Below the pieces are notes generated by a model that made no database searches, had not been told where the DNA came from, and saw nothing but the letters and a program-made list of their open reading frames with translations. Position numbers and translations under genes: made by a program. Shown here one piece after another: positions 35,905-45,307 of a DNA stretch of 64,000 nucleotides (its first letter is position 1; every line of letters begins with the position of its first letter). Origin of the DNA: JAXLYE01 sp046351595 (GTDB taxonomy: Bacteria > Myxococcota_A > Polyangia > Palsa-1104 > JAEUJZ01); NCBI GenBank assembly GCA_046351595.1, contig JAXLYE010000009.1, positions 1-64,000 on the forward strand, written 5' to 3'.

Positions 35905-37398
35905 TTAATCGACTCCATCCAGCACGCCTTTCTTTGATGGCACCGTCGGCCCGCTGGCCGGCTTGGGCGGTCTGCGCGGCTCCTCTTTCGGAAGAGGAGG
36001 AGTCGCTTTGGGAAGCGGCTGCAGGCGCTCCAGCCTGTTCTCATCCAGGTCCTGACGCAAGGTCAGAGTCTGCTCACGAAACCCCGCCAGCCGTAGGCGC
36101 ACTCTCGCTTCTCCAGCGTGGCTCGTTTGCGCTTGGGTCCAGGGTGTCTTGCCCAAGAGCCGTCCGCTCTCATCCAGCACGGCCGCTCCTGTCGGTTCAC
36201 TGCGGATTTGCCAGTGCACGGACTGCTCCGTCTCTACCTGGGGCGGCGGCAGCAGGTCTTCAGGGGTGCTCGGGGGGAGAACAAGGGGCGCCTCGGGGGG
36301 GCTGGTTGCTCTGCTTTCTTGGGTTGCTGGTCGCGGCTCCTGTTTGGCCGGCTGCAGAGTACGCAGAAGCAGCCCTCCACCGACGAGCAGGCTGGTCCCC
36401 AGCGCTATTCCGCCGAGCAAGCGAGTCCTGCGCCGGGACAGGTTTGTCTGACCGACCGAGCCCCCTAGCGTCGAGAGAGCCTTCTGCCTTGGCGGAGCGA
36501 GGGGAGCGGGGTTCGGGCCTGCTACCGGAGTGGTGGCTACCGTCGAGCCGGCCGCTGTTAGCTGCTGCCCAAGAGCTGCTCTCACATCGGCCATGCGAGG
36601 CCGGCTGGCCTTATCCTTCGCCAGCAGCCCATGAACCAGGCTCACTAACGGAGGTGGCAGGTGTGCCACCAAACTCCCCAGGTTTGGTGGCTCCATGAAG
36701 AGGTGACGCCCGATGAGCTCTCCTTGCTCGCCTTCGAAGGGAGCTTTCCCCGCAAGCAGCTCATAGAGCATGACTCCTAGCGAGTAGACATCGCTGCGGT
36801 CGTCTACCTCACCAGCTCCGCGACACTGCTCGGGAGACATGTACTTCGGCGTCCCCATGATGACGCGGCTTTGCGTCAGGGGCTGCCCGGAACGCGCGAC
36901 CTTGGCGATGCCAAAGTCGAGCACCTTGACTCTCTCCCCTCCAGGCGCAACTGGATCGGGCACGAGCATCAGGTTTTCTGGCTTGAGGTCTCGGTGCACG
37001 ATCTGCTGAGTGTGCGCAGCACAGAGCACATCCGCGATCTGCCAGCCGATCTGCAGGACCTGAACCACCGGCATCGGACCTACGCGTCGGAACCGATGCG
37101 CCAGGCTCTCACCCCGCAACAGCTCCATGATCAGATAGGCTGTGCCGTCGGGGAGCTGACCAAAGTCAGAGATCTGCACGAGGCTCGGGTGTTCGATCAG
37201 GTTGACGGCTCGAGCCTCATTGAAAAAACGTCGAGCAGCCTCGGGGTTCCTCGCATACTCGGCGTGCAAGACCTTGATTGCGACTCTGCGCGCAATGCTC
37301 TCGTGCATGGCCTCGAAGACCATGCCCATGCCGCCCTCGCCAAGCTGACGCAAGATGCGGTAGCTGCCGACTGTCTTTCCTATCCACTCAGCGGCCAT
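35905..37398 (-). CDS. Ser/Thr protein kinase with membrane helix and PEGA-like domain
   Basis: A 497-residue Hanks-type kinase with all catalytic elements: glycine loop LGEGGMG (19-25), Lys42 in AIKVL, HRDLKPEN (135-142), DFGIAK (161-166) and GTPKYMSPE (182-190). A juxtamembrane linker leads to one membrane helix (about 327-348). The outer part has a PEGA-like strand unit (IRSEPTGAAVLDESGRLLGKTPW…VRLRLAGFREQTLTL, about 395-460) and a Pro/Lys-rich end. It is convergent with the TPR/hydrolase pair, the stops being 66 bases apart. This is the common myxobacterial receptor-kinase layout: cytoplasmic kinase and extracytoplasmic sensor. Confidence 0.93.
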   Translation of the reverse strand: MAAEWIGKTVGSYRILRQLGEGGMGMVFEAMHESIARRVAIKVLHAEYARNPEAARRFFNEARAVNLIEHPSLVQISDFGQLPDGTAYLIMELLRGESLAHRFRRVGPMPVVQVLQIGWQIADVLCAAHTQQIVHRDLKPENLMLVPDPVAPGGERVKVLDFGIAKVARSGQPLTQSRVIMGTPKYMSPEQCRGAGEVDDRSDVYSLGVMLYELLAGKAPFEGEQGELIGRHLFMEPPNLGSLVAHLPPPLVSLVHGLLAKDKASRPRMADVRAALGQQLTAAGSTVATTPVAGPNPAPLAPPRQKALSTLGGSVGQTNLSRRRTRLLGGIALGTSLLVGGGLLLRTLQPAKQEPRPATQESRATSPPEAPLVLPPSTPEDLLPPPQVETEQSVHWQIRSEPTGAAVLDESGRLLGKTPWTQAQTSHAGEARVRLRLAGFREQTLTLRQDLDENRLERLQPLPKATPPLPKEEPRRPPKPASGPTVPSKKGVLDGVD

Positions 37399-37865
37399 AC
37401 GACCGAGCCTAGCTTTTCCCCGCTATCATCGCCCTGAAAGAACCTCCGTGCAGCAAAATTCAGGCCGCTACTTTCCATCTCTCTTGAACAGCTCGCGCAG
37501 CGGCGCCCCACGCTCGAGGAAAGCGAGCAGACGAGCGAACGCGTCTCAATCTCGCCGCCATCTCCCTTGCCCGACATTGCTCGAACCTCAGCTCCGATGC
37601 GGACAGGCCGATTCCCAAGCTCAAGGTGTCATTGAGGAAGACACGCCCGGCCTGTACTCCGCGGAATACTCCTCCATCCCGCAGACCCATCAGTCCGTAC
37701 TCCGGTGTGAGTCAGGTCACGAGACCGACACAGATCGCTCCTTGCCGCACATCGCACAGGCGGAGCGGCAGCGTCTGGTCTGGCTGATCGGTCCGTTCAT
37801 CAGCCAGGTCATCGGGCAGGCGGCGAGCAGTGACAAGACTCCCAATCCGGTCTGCAGTGGGGTGA
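37399..37865. other. Intergenic region between a kinase and an integrase
   Basis: These 467 bases contain no gene I can support. A 76-codon reverse-strand frame at 37460-37690 (MGLRDGGVFRGVQ…) has plausible composition but no ribosome site or known relative. The last 150 bases lie just downstream of the integrase stop and read as an unrelated open frame. The kinase promoter should be near 37400-37450. Confidence 0.35.
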
Positions 37866-39092
37866 TCAGGCAGGATCAGAGCCAGCAGGATCTCGTCTTG
37901 CCAGCTCGAGGAGCCGCGCCAGCGTCTCAGCGGGCAGGGAGGACAGGATCTGTTCTGCGTGAACGCGGGCCGAATCGGCAGAGGGCGGGTCAGGCTTTCG
38001 CTCAAGCATCTCCACCAGCCTCTCGGTGCGCGTCTCGTCCAAGGTCCCCGGCTTCACGTAGTGCTTCGCCGTCACCTTGAACGAGCCATGGCCCAGCGCC
38101 GCAGCGACGGCATGGGATAGTGCTCCGGACCGCACCCCGGCCGTAGCCCACAGACCGCGGAGGCTGTGCGGGCAGACGATGGGGACCCCAGCCGCTACAC
38201 ATATACGGCGGACCGCGACATGCAGGATCTGGCGGTGCTTGGGCTTGCCCGTCCACGTCACGCCGAAGAGGTAGTCCTCGGGCCGCTTCCCGCTGCTCAG
38301 CCGCAGCAGACGAGGGCGCAGCACCTCGGGCACGTCGGGGCTGCGAGCGGCGTTGTGAGTCTTGCCTCCGTACTCGCTGTCCCGAGCCGCGATCCACAGC
38401 CGCGTGCCCCCGCAGTCCAGATCGCGCACGCGAACATGCAGCACCTCGTTGGCGCGGCAGCCCAGGAGCAGCGTCGTCACAGCAGCCAGCGCCACCGCAT
38501 CACGCTTCTCGTCGAACATGCGGAAGCCGGCGGAGAGAAAGCGCTCGGCCTCGTCGAAGCGCAGCTGCTTCTTCCCGCGATTCGGGCGGCCGACGGGCTG
38601 GACGCTCTCGAACGGGTTCTCTCGGAGATATCCTCTGCGTACCGCCCAGCGAAACAGCGTCCGCGCTGTGTTCAAGTCGAGGCGATGCGTGGCCGCGGTG
38701 GGCGGCTGGCCGGTCTTGCGAGTTGGCGTCTCGACGAGCCGCTCGTAGTAGGCGAGCGCGCGCTTGGGAGTCATCCGGGCGATGTCTTCTTCCAGCGAAT
38801 CCGCGAGCCAGGAGCGTAAGCGGGTACGCTGGTGACGGGCGCTCTGCGCAGCACAGAGCCCGCGCTGGACCTTGTCCTGCATGTGCTCGTCGATGACGCT
38901 GCCAAGCCACCGCACCTCGCCGGACTGCGGCAGCTCACGAGCCGCCTGCTTCATCCCGGCCTGCGCCTCTCTCAGCGTCGAGAAATAGACGTCGCGGTGC
39001 CCAGTCGCCTCGACGACCCGGATGCGAAAGCGGGTGCCGCCGCGCTCGGAGTACGGGCCCTTGACCCGGGGCGGATCTTTAGCGCGCGGCAT
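37866..39092 (-). CDS. Tyrosine recombinase (phage integrase family)
   Basis: A 408-residue integrase with the catalytic set Arg213 (LGCRANEV), His309-x-x-Arg312 (PHSLRGLW), His335 (LGHGSF) and Tyr345 (AKHYV). The core-binding domain is at about 60-155, and the N-terminal strands resemble an arm-binding domain. It is a paralogue of the plus-strand integrase at 32447, with near-identical catalytic blocks, and points toward it across 4 kb. Its start lies only about 250 bases from a kinase gene broken in its catalytic loop, so this recombinase or its element may have caused the break. No flanking tRNA is visible. Confidence 0.92.
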   Translation of the reverse strand: MPRAKDPPRVKGPYSERGGTRFRIRVVEATGHRDVYFSTLREAQAGMKQAARELPQSGEVRWLGSVIDEHMQDKVQRGLCAAQSARHQRTRLRSWLADSLEEDIARMTPKRALAYYERLVETPTRKTGQPPTAATHRLDLNTARTLFRWAVRRGYLRENPFESVQPVGRPNRGKKQLRFDEAERFLSAGFRMFDEKRDAVALAAVTTLLLGCRANEVLHVRVRDLDCGGTRLWIAARDSEYGGKTHNAARSPDVPEVLRPRLLRLSSGKRPEDYLFGVTWTGKPKHRQILHVAVRRICVAAGVPIVCPHSLRGLWATAGVRSGALSHAVAAALGHGSFKVTAKHYVKPGTLDETRTERLVEMLERKPDPPSADSARVHAEQILSSLPAETLARLLELARRDPAGSDPA

Positions 39093-39273
39093 GGTAACCT
39101 CTCACCTGAGCTGGTCGCCGATCGCGGCGCTGGGCCTGGGGACTATTGAGAAGAAGGGGCGGGCGGGAGCAAGGCATGGAACCTCCAGCGAGAGGGCTCG
39201 GCCGACGGCATGCCGACCCCTCCAGGTAGAGCTGAGCGGACCGGTGTTGCCGTCGAGAAGTGGCGCCACCCGC

Positions 39274-39315
39274 GAATCTGTCCGCAGCCCCACCCGACGC
39301 TGTGCGGACGGATTC
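39274..39315. repeat. 13-bp hairpin upstream of a truncated kinase gene
   Basis: GAATCTGTCCGCA (39274-39286) and TGCGGACGGATTC (39303-39315) are inverted repeats with one mismatch and a 16-base loop. The right arm is part of GTGCGGACGGATTCG, nearly the same as GTGCGGACGGTTCCG at 43510-43524 before the second truncated kinase. A terminator, a recombination site or a small mobile repeat are all possible. Confidence 0.55.
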
Positions 39316-39346
39316 GCACTACTCCTCCGACGGGACGGACGTTTAG

Positions 39347-42073
39347 CCCAGCAACATCCTGATCGAGCGCCGGGTCGATGGGCTGCTGCATCCGGTCATC
39401 ATGGACTTCGGGCTGGCGCGCGACAGCGGCGCTGGGGCCGGGCTGACCGAGTCGGGCGCGGTGATGGGCACGCCGGCGTATATGTCACCCGAGCAGGCCC
39501 GCGGTGACGCCCGGCGGCTGGATCGGCGCAGCGACGTATACAGCCTCGGCGCGACGCTGTACGACATCCTCACCGGCGCGCCGCCGTTTGTCGGCGAGAC
39601 GGTGGTGGGCGTGCTGCTGCAGGTGATGAACGAGGCGCCGCGGCCGCTGCTCAGCCGCGATCCAACGCTGCCCGCCGCGCTCGAGCTGATCGTCGGCAAG
39701 TGCCTGAACAAAGAGGCGGCGCAGCGCTACCCGACGGCGCAGGCGCTGGCCGAGGATCTGGGCCGCTACCTCGGCGCGCAGCGGATCGTCGCGCGGCGGC
39801 TCGGCTACCTGTACCGGCTCGGATTCTGGGCGCGGCGCAACCGCGCGCTGGCGGCGCTGGCGGCGGCGCTGTGTGTCAGCCTGCTCGGGCTGGCCGGCTT
39901 CGGCACCTACGCCCGCATCGACAGCCTGCACAAGGCGCGGCTGGCGCGGCGCAAGGCCGAGCTGGCGCAGGCGCTGGGCCAGCGGATCAAAGACATCCAG
40001 TGGCTGCTGCGCGCCGCGTATACGCTGCCGCTGCACTCGACCGCGCACGAGCAGCGGCTCATCCGCGGTCGCATGCAGCAGCTGCAGTCCGAGCCGCACG
40101 GCCTCGAGGACGCGGGCGCCGGGCTGGTGCAGTACGCGCTCGGCCGCGGCTACCTGGCGCTGCACGAGTACGAATCGGCGCACCGCCACCTGCTGCAGGC
40201 GCAGCGCCTGGGCGTCGACTCGGCCGAGCTGCACTACGCGCTCGGTCTGGTGCTCGGAGAGCTCTATCACCGCGCGCTCGAGCAGGTGCTGCACAGCGGC
40301 GACCGCAGCTTCGTGCAGCAGCAGCAGCGGCGCCTGGAGGTCGAGTACCTGCAGCCGGCGCTGCTGTCGCTGCGCAAGAGCACCCGCATCGAGAACGAGT
40401 CGCCGCGCTTCCTCGAGGGGCTCATCGCCTACTACGGCAAGCAGTACGACGCCGCGCTGCAGCGCGCGGGCGAGGCCATCACCGAAGCGCCGTGGATCTA
40501 CGAGGCGCGGCAGCTGCAGGCCAGCGTGCACTTCACCCGCGCCGTCGAGCAGAAGCTGCGCGGCGACTACGACGCGGCGCGCGCCAGCCTGCAGCAGGCC
40601 GCGGCCCTGTACGGCCAGGCCATCGAGATCGGGCGCAGCGACGCGCAGCTGCACGAGCACCTGGCCGAGACGTGCCTGCAGCAGGCCGAGCTCGATCGGC
40701 TGCAGGGTCGGCCGCCGCTCGCCGCGCTGACACAGGCGGTCGCGCACAGCGACCGGGCCATCGCCGCGGCCCCGGGCAGCGCCTCGGCGCACACCAAGCG
40801 CGCCTACGCCTACTTCTTCATCGGCATGCAGCAGATGCGGCAGCGCGAGGACGCGGCGCCGAGCCTGCAGCAGGCGGTCGCCGCGGCCGAGCAGGCGCTC
40901 GCGCTCGACGCGACCGACGCCTATGCCTACGACGCGCTCGGCAACGCGCTCATGTATCAGTGCCGCGCCGAGTTCCGCGCGCGCACGCAGCCGCCGACCT
41001 GTGAGCGCGCCCTGCGCGAGCTCACCCGCGCCGTCACCCTGTCGCCGCGCTTCCCCTGGGGGCTGAACGATCTGGGCAACGCCTACCTGTTCAAGGGCGA
41101 CTTCCTATCGCGCAGCGGCCAGAGCGGCGTATCCGAGTTCCGACAGGCGCTGCGCCTGTTCCGGCAAGCGGCGGAGGTCGATCCAACCTATGTCTTCGCG
41201 CTGGCCAACCAGCTCGGAGCGCTCGACCGGCTGGCGCAGGCGGAGCTCGGCGAGGGGCGCGATCCGCGGCCCGTGGTCGACGAAGCGGCGCGGCTCCATG
41301 AAGCGATCCTGGCCATCAATCCGGGCCTTGAGAGCACCTATGGGCGAATGCTGTCATTGTATGAAAATTACATCACATATCTAGTTTGTGTAGATAAAGA
41401 TCCGGCGGATTATGTTGATAAAGTAATTGCCTATTTTGAAAAGGCAAAGACCATCAAGATAAACGACTACAACATCCCCTCGGTGCTGTCGGCGCTGCTG
41501 CAGCAGCTGCAGTACCGGCTGCGCCACGGCGCCGAGACGGACGCGCTGCAGGCGCGGGTGCGCGGGCTGATCGCGACGTGCCAGCGCCAGCTGCCGGCGC
41601 TGCCGGAGTGCGTGCTGTCCGAGTCGCGGCTCGAGCTGCTGCGGGCCGAGGCCGAGGCGCAGCGGCCGGTGCGGCGCGCGCTGCTCTTGCGGGCGGTCGA
41701 GCTGGCGCGGCGCGGCGTCACCCTCGGAGACGACGATGCCGAGGCGCACCTGTCGCTGGCGCGGGCGCTGTGGCGGCTGGCCGCGGAGTCGCTGCCCGAG
41801 GCCCGCCCCGAGGCGCTCGCGCAGGGGCTGGCCAGCGTCGAGCGGACGCTCGCGCACAACCCGCGGCACGAGCAGGCGCACGCGGTCCGCGCCGGGCTGT
41901 ACCTGGTCCGGGCCCAGTCGGCCCGCGAGCCGGCGGCGCGGACCGCCGACGTCGCGCTCGCGCAGCGTGGCTTTGCGGAGGCCGTGCGCCTCAACCCGCT
42001 GCTCGCGCGCGAGCTCGTGCCGTGGCGCGAGCAGGCCGCGGCGCTCACCGGATCGAGCGCCGCGGCGCCGTAG
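39347..42073 (+). pseudogene. 5'-truncated Ser/Thr kinase with TPR-like extension
   Basis: Homology to a Hanks kinase starts in the catalytic loop (PSNILIERRVDGLLHPVIMDFGLARD). Just before it the frame reads Asp-Val-stop, where the family has Asp-x-Lys-Pro, and the codons further upstream do not resemble a kinase. The N-lobe, catalytic Lys and HRD are therefore gone. The rest is intact: GTPAYMSPEQARG, the C-lobe, a membrane helix (ALAALAAALCVSLLGLAGFG) and more than 600 residues of TPR-like helical repeats. An ATG at 39401 could still give an 890-residue product. An AT-rich patch (41345-41472) interrupts the composition without breaking the frame. It lies next to an integrase, and truncation by insertion or rearrangement is the likely cause. 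Confidence 0.75.
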
Positions 42074-42112
42074 CGATCGGGCGCGGCGAGCGCGCGAAGT
42101 TGTCGCTGAATT

Positions 42113-42154
42113 GGGAGGGAGGAGGGAGGGTAGGGCAGGGCAGGGCAGGGGGGG
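42113..42154 (+). repeat. G-tract (potential G-quadruplex) between convergent genes
   Basis: Nine or so GGG runs separated by one or two bases (GGGA and GGGCA units, ending in seven G) fill the gap between the kinase-TPR gene and the convergent ADYC gene. The plus strand can fold into a quadruplex. Such a structure at a convergent junction could stop transcription from both sides. Confidence 0.7.
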
Positions 42155-42208
42155 CCGCAGCGAAAGGCGCGGGCGGCGGGCCTTCTCGCTCGATGCCCGC
42201 GGCGCCGG

Positions 42209-43360
42209 CTACTGCTGCTGCGCGACGCTGCTGCGCAGCACCGCGGTGGAGCTGAGCTGCGCCGGGCAGCTGGGGAGGGGGTTGGCGCAGCCGGGGAAGG
42301 CGGGGCTGAGCAGGCGCGTGGTGCTCAGGCAGGTCGCGCCGCTCGTCGACCACTCGGCCTCGATCAGGCCCAGGGGCGTGACCATGGGGCTGATCGCGCC
42401 GCCGTACTGATCGTTGATTCCGATCTCCACACCGTCGTGGGTGTACTGGTGGCTGTCCCCGCAGTACGAGGCGCGCTTCATGTGGATGCAGGCCTGGTGG
42501 GCGTTGCGCAGGGACTCGATCTGCGCGGTGCTGGTGTTGGTCGCGGTCGCCCACGGCCGGTAGCCCCAGGCCATGCACTGGGCGATGGCGCCGGTGCGGC
42601 AGGTCAGCGCGACGCGGGTGCTGGTATCGGTGCGGGCGCCGGTCAGCGGGTTCCACTGAGAGCCCTGGTAGAGCACCGCCGGGATGTCGGTCGACTCCGC
42701 GCCGTGGTTGCAGTAGTTCGTCCAGGTGGGGATCCCCGCCTCGGAGCTCATGTACGAGAAGTGGTAGCCGTTGACGTCCTGAAAGGTGGTCCCCGAGACC
42801 GGCAGCGCGGTGTTATGGATGCGCAGGTAGTACGGATAGGTGCCGGTCGCCGTGTACGAAGGGACCTGGATCCGCAGGACGATCCCGAGCAGATCCTGGC
42901 CCGAGACGGTGATGGTGCTGCCCGAGCTCGGGTTGCGCAGGCTGACGGACAGGGTCGTTCCCTTGCCGGTCGTGATGCGCTGCACGGTGTGCGTGACGCC
43001 CTTGTACGTTGCCGCGGGGATCGAAGCGTCGGCAGCGGCCACCGAGTCCGGCGCGACGTTGTACCAGCCGGTGGCGCGAACCGAGAGGTTGCCGCTCAAG
43101 TCCGTAAGGTTCGTGAACCCGGTCAGGTACCACCGCCGGCCGTCCGGCATGTAGAACCCGTAGTAGCTGTAGTCGGGCGCGCCGGTGTAGCCGATGTTGA
43201 CGCCGGTGCCGTTCGAGTACTCCTCCGGCGGACAGTTGGGACAGGTCCGCAGGTTGCCCTGGGCGCTGAGCAGCTCCGCGTCGCGCAGCGGGCTGTCCCC
43301 GCAGCTGCTGGTCAGGAGCGCGGTCATGAGTACGAACGAGAGGCGGCTCTGAGTCGACAT
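42209..43360 (-). CDS. ADYC-domain lipoprotein
   Basis: A 383-residue lipoprotein (signal QSRLSFVLMTALLTSSC, lipobox SSC). The C-terminal half matches the myxobacterial ADYC domain: TNYCNHGAESTDIPAVLYQGSQW, the RVALTCRTGAIAQCMAWGYRPW block, and HQACIHMKRASYCGDSHQYTHDGVEIGINDQ, where RASYC stands at the family's ADYC motif. Many cysteines imply disulphides. The N-terminal half is beta-rich. The family is abundant in Myxococcota and its function is unknown. I chose the Met at 43360; a longer start at 43396 would place 12 residues before the signal peptide. It ends facing the G-tract. Confidence 0.82.
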   Translation of the reverse strand: MSTQSRLSFVLMTALLTSSCGDSPLRDAELLSAQGNLRTCPNCPPEEYSNGTGVNIGYTGAPDYSYYGFYMPDGRRWYLTGFTNLTDLSGNLSVRATGWYNVAPDSVAAADASIPAATYKGVTHTVQRITTGKGTTLSVSLRNPSSGSTITVSGQDLLGIVLRIQVPSYTATGTYPYYLRIHNTALPVSGTTFQDVNGYHFSYMSSEAGIPTWTNYCNHGAESTDIPAVLYQGSQWNPLTGARTDTSTRVALTCRTGAIAQCMAWGYRPWATATNTSTAQIESLRNAHQACIHMKRASYCGDSHQYTHDGVEIGINDQYGGAISPMVTPLGLIEAEWSTSGATCLSTTRLLSPAFPGCANPLPSCPAQLSSTAVLRSSVAQQQ

Positions 43361-43693
43361 CCATTCCCCCTTGTGCGGGCTCTGCGGCCCTTGCAAAGGT
43401 CTTGGCAGGAACCGTGCCGCGCGGCTCCGCAGGCTTCTCTGGGAGAGCCGTTCGGGAATCGTCCAGAGTCGCTCCGTTCCGGTGTCTGGATCCGTCCACT
43501 GCCCCGGCAGTGCGGACGGTTCCGTCCAGTCGAGCGGAGGCGGCGGCGCGGCGTTCCCTACACGGGCGCCATCGAGCCGCGCGACCGCACGGTGCGGCCC
43601 GGCGCGCCCCGCCGCCGTGTTCGCAGAAAAGCCAGGCGCAAAAAGCCCTTGCGGCCGTCGCGGAAAGCCGGAGCGCGCTCGCTCGACGGGGGG
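43361..43693. repeat. Intergenic region with GGACGG hairpin before a second truncated kinase
   Basis: No gene is supported. At 43488-43503 (GGATCCGTCCACTGCC) and 43506-43523 (GGCAGTGCGGACGGTTCC) there is a long imperfect hairpin with a 2-base loop. Immediately after it CCGTCC recurs. Its GTGCGGACGGTTCCG core nearly repeats the arm at 39302-39316. The remaining sequence up to 43693 is Arg/Ala-rich when translated and shows no kinase features. Confidence 0.55.
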
Positions 43694-45304
43694 GACTTCT
43701 GTATTGCCAAGGTCCGCAGCGAGGCCGGAGCCGAGCGCCAGGCGGCCGAGGTGCAGCCCGGGCTGACGACGCTGTTCGGCGACGTGCTGGGCACGCCGGC
43801 GTACATGTCGCCCGAGCAGCTCCGCAACAGCGCCGAGGTGGACGCGCGCGCCGACCTCTACGCCGTGGGCGTCATCTTATACGAGGCGGTGGTCGGTCAG
43901 CGCCCCTTCACCACCCCGTCCGGCCACCACGAAGACGCGCCCACCGCGACGGTGACGGCTGCCGACGGGGCCGGGGCGGGCGCCGAGATCCGCGGCCCGC
44001 GGCTGCCCGGCGGTCGCAGCGAGGACGCGCGGGTGCCGTCGATGGTGACGCGATGTCAGCTGCCGCGGGCGCTGGATCTGCGCGCGCTTGATCGGGTCGT
44101 GCGCCGCGCGCTGGCCGCCAATCCCGCGGATCGCTACCCGGACTGCGCGTCGTTTATCGCCGAGCTGGCGCCGCTGCTGCCGGCCCAGCGCAGCGCCGAG
44201 GCCGCGCTCGCCGACTCGGACTCCGAGCTCGAGATCCAGGCCCTGCGCATGCCGCGCTCGCGACGCTGGCCCGTGCTCGTGCTGGCCGGCGCGCTGATCG
44301 TCGGTGCGATCGGCGGCTTCTGGGGCCAGAGCCGGCTGCGCGCGCAGCGGCCGGCGGCCAGCCTGGACGCGGCGCAGCTGCAGGCGAGCGAGCGTGTCAC
44401 CGCGGCGCAGCAGGCCGCACCGAGCGACCGCAGCGCGCTCCTGGACGCCATCGCCGCCTCGCGCTGCCGCTCGCTGCGGCCGTTCGTCGAGCAGGCGCTG
44501 CTCGATGAGCACTCGGGGGTCTGGCAGGCCGCGGTGCAGGCGGCGCTGGCTATCGGTCAGCCCGGGGATCAGCGCCTGCTCGCGGCGCTGCAGCGGCGGT
44601 CGCTGCAGGCGGTCGGCGCGCCCGCGGTCGAGATCGCGGCCAGCCGCTTCCAGCTCGGCGATCCCGAGCCGCGCGGCTTCCTGGTCGCGGCCGCGAGCAG
44701 CACCACGCTGGAGGCGGGCGCGCGCGTGCACGCGCTGCGGGTGCTGGTCAGCGCGCACCTGGTCTCGCCGGCCGCGCTGCGCAGCGCGCTGCAGGCCGAG
44801 CGCGCCCCCATCCGCCCGTCGACGCGGCGCAGCGCCCAGGTCACGCTGCTGCAGCTGCACGACGAGCCGACGCGGGCGCGGCTGACCGAGGCGCTGGCGG
44901 CGAGCGAGCTGCCCGTACGCATCGAGGCGGCGGGCGCGCTGGCGCTGGCCGGTGATGCCGCGGCGCGCGAGCAGCTCTTGGCGCTGGGCAGCGACCCCAC
45001 ACCACCGGCCGAGCGCGTGCACGCGCTGTCGCTCCTGGCCGAGGTCGGGGACACCCGCGCGCTCGGGCCGCTGACCGCGCTGCTTACCGCGCCCGCGGAC
45101 CGGGCGCAGGTGCCGGCGCAGGCCCTGACCGCGCTGACGCTCCTGGCCAAGGCGCGCGCGCTCGGCGAGGCGGAGCTGCGCCCGGCGTTCCGCTACCTGG
45201 TCCACTCCGAGCCGGCCACGGCCCTGCGTGCGGCGCTGCTGTTCCGCTGCGCGGCCGACAGCCGTCCCCTCGAGCCCGCGGCGCCGCCGCCGGCGGGGAG
45301 GTGA
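43694..45304 (+). pseudogene. 5'-truncated Ser/Thr kinase with HEAT-like repeats
   Basis: Kinase similarity begins exactly at the DFG motif, here DFCIAKVRSE (the Gly is Cys), and continues with GTPAYMSPEQLRNSAEVDARADLYAVGVILYEAVVGQRPF and the rest of the C-lobe. No N-lobe or HRD loop precedes it; the upstream codons are unrelated and overlap the opposite-strand ADYC promoter area. After the C-lobe come a membrane helix (VLVLAGALIVGAIGGFWG) and HEAT/PBS-lyase-like repeats to the end. The frame is open for more than 400 residues after the membrane helix, so a shortened protein could still be made. The stop is 3 bases before the next gene, so it was the first gene of the pseudokinase operon. Confidence 0.72.
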
Positions 45305-45307
45305 GCC

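Noticed and set aside
37460..37690. 76-codon reverse-strand frame
   Set aside because: Plausible composition but no ribosome site, no family and no partner; kept only as a remark in the intergenic entry.
37448..38080. 210-codon plus-strand frame next to the second integrase
   Set aside because: Half of it is antisense to the integrase and the rest has no start signal or recognisable sequence.
42437..43693. Upstream extension of the truncated kinase-HEAT frame
   Set aside because: It overlaps the ADYC gene on the other strand, and its translation shows no kinase N-lobe; only the part from the DFG motif is real.
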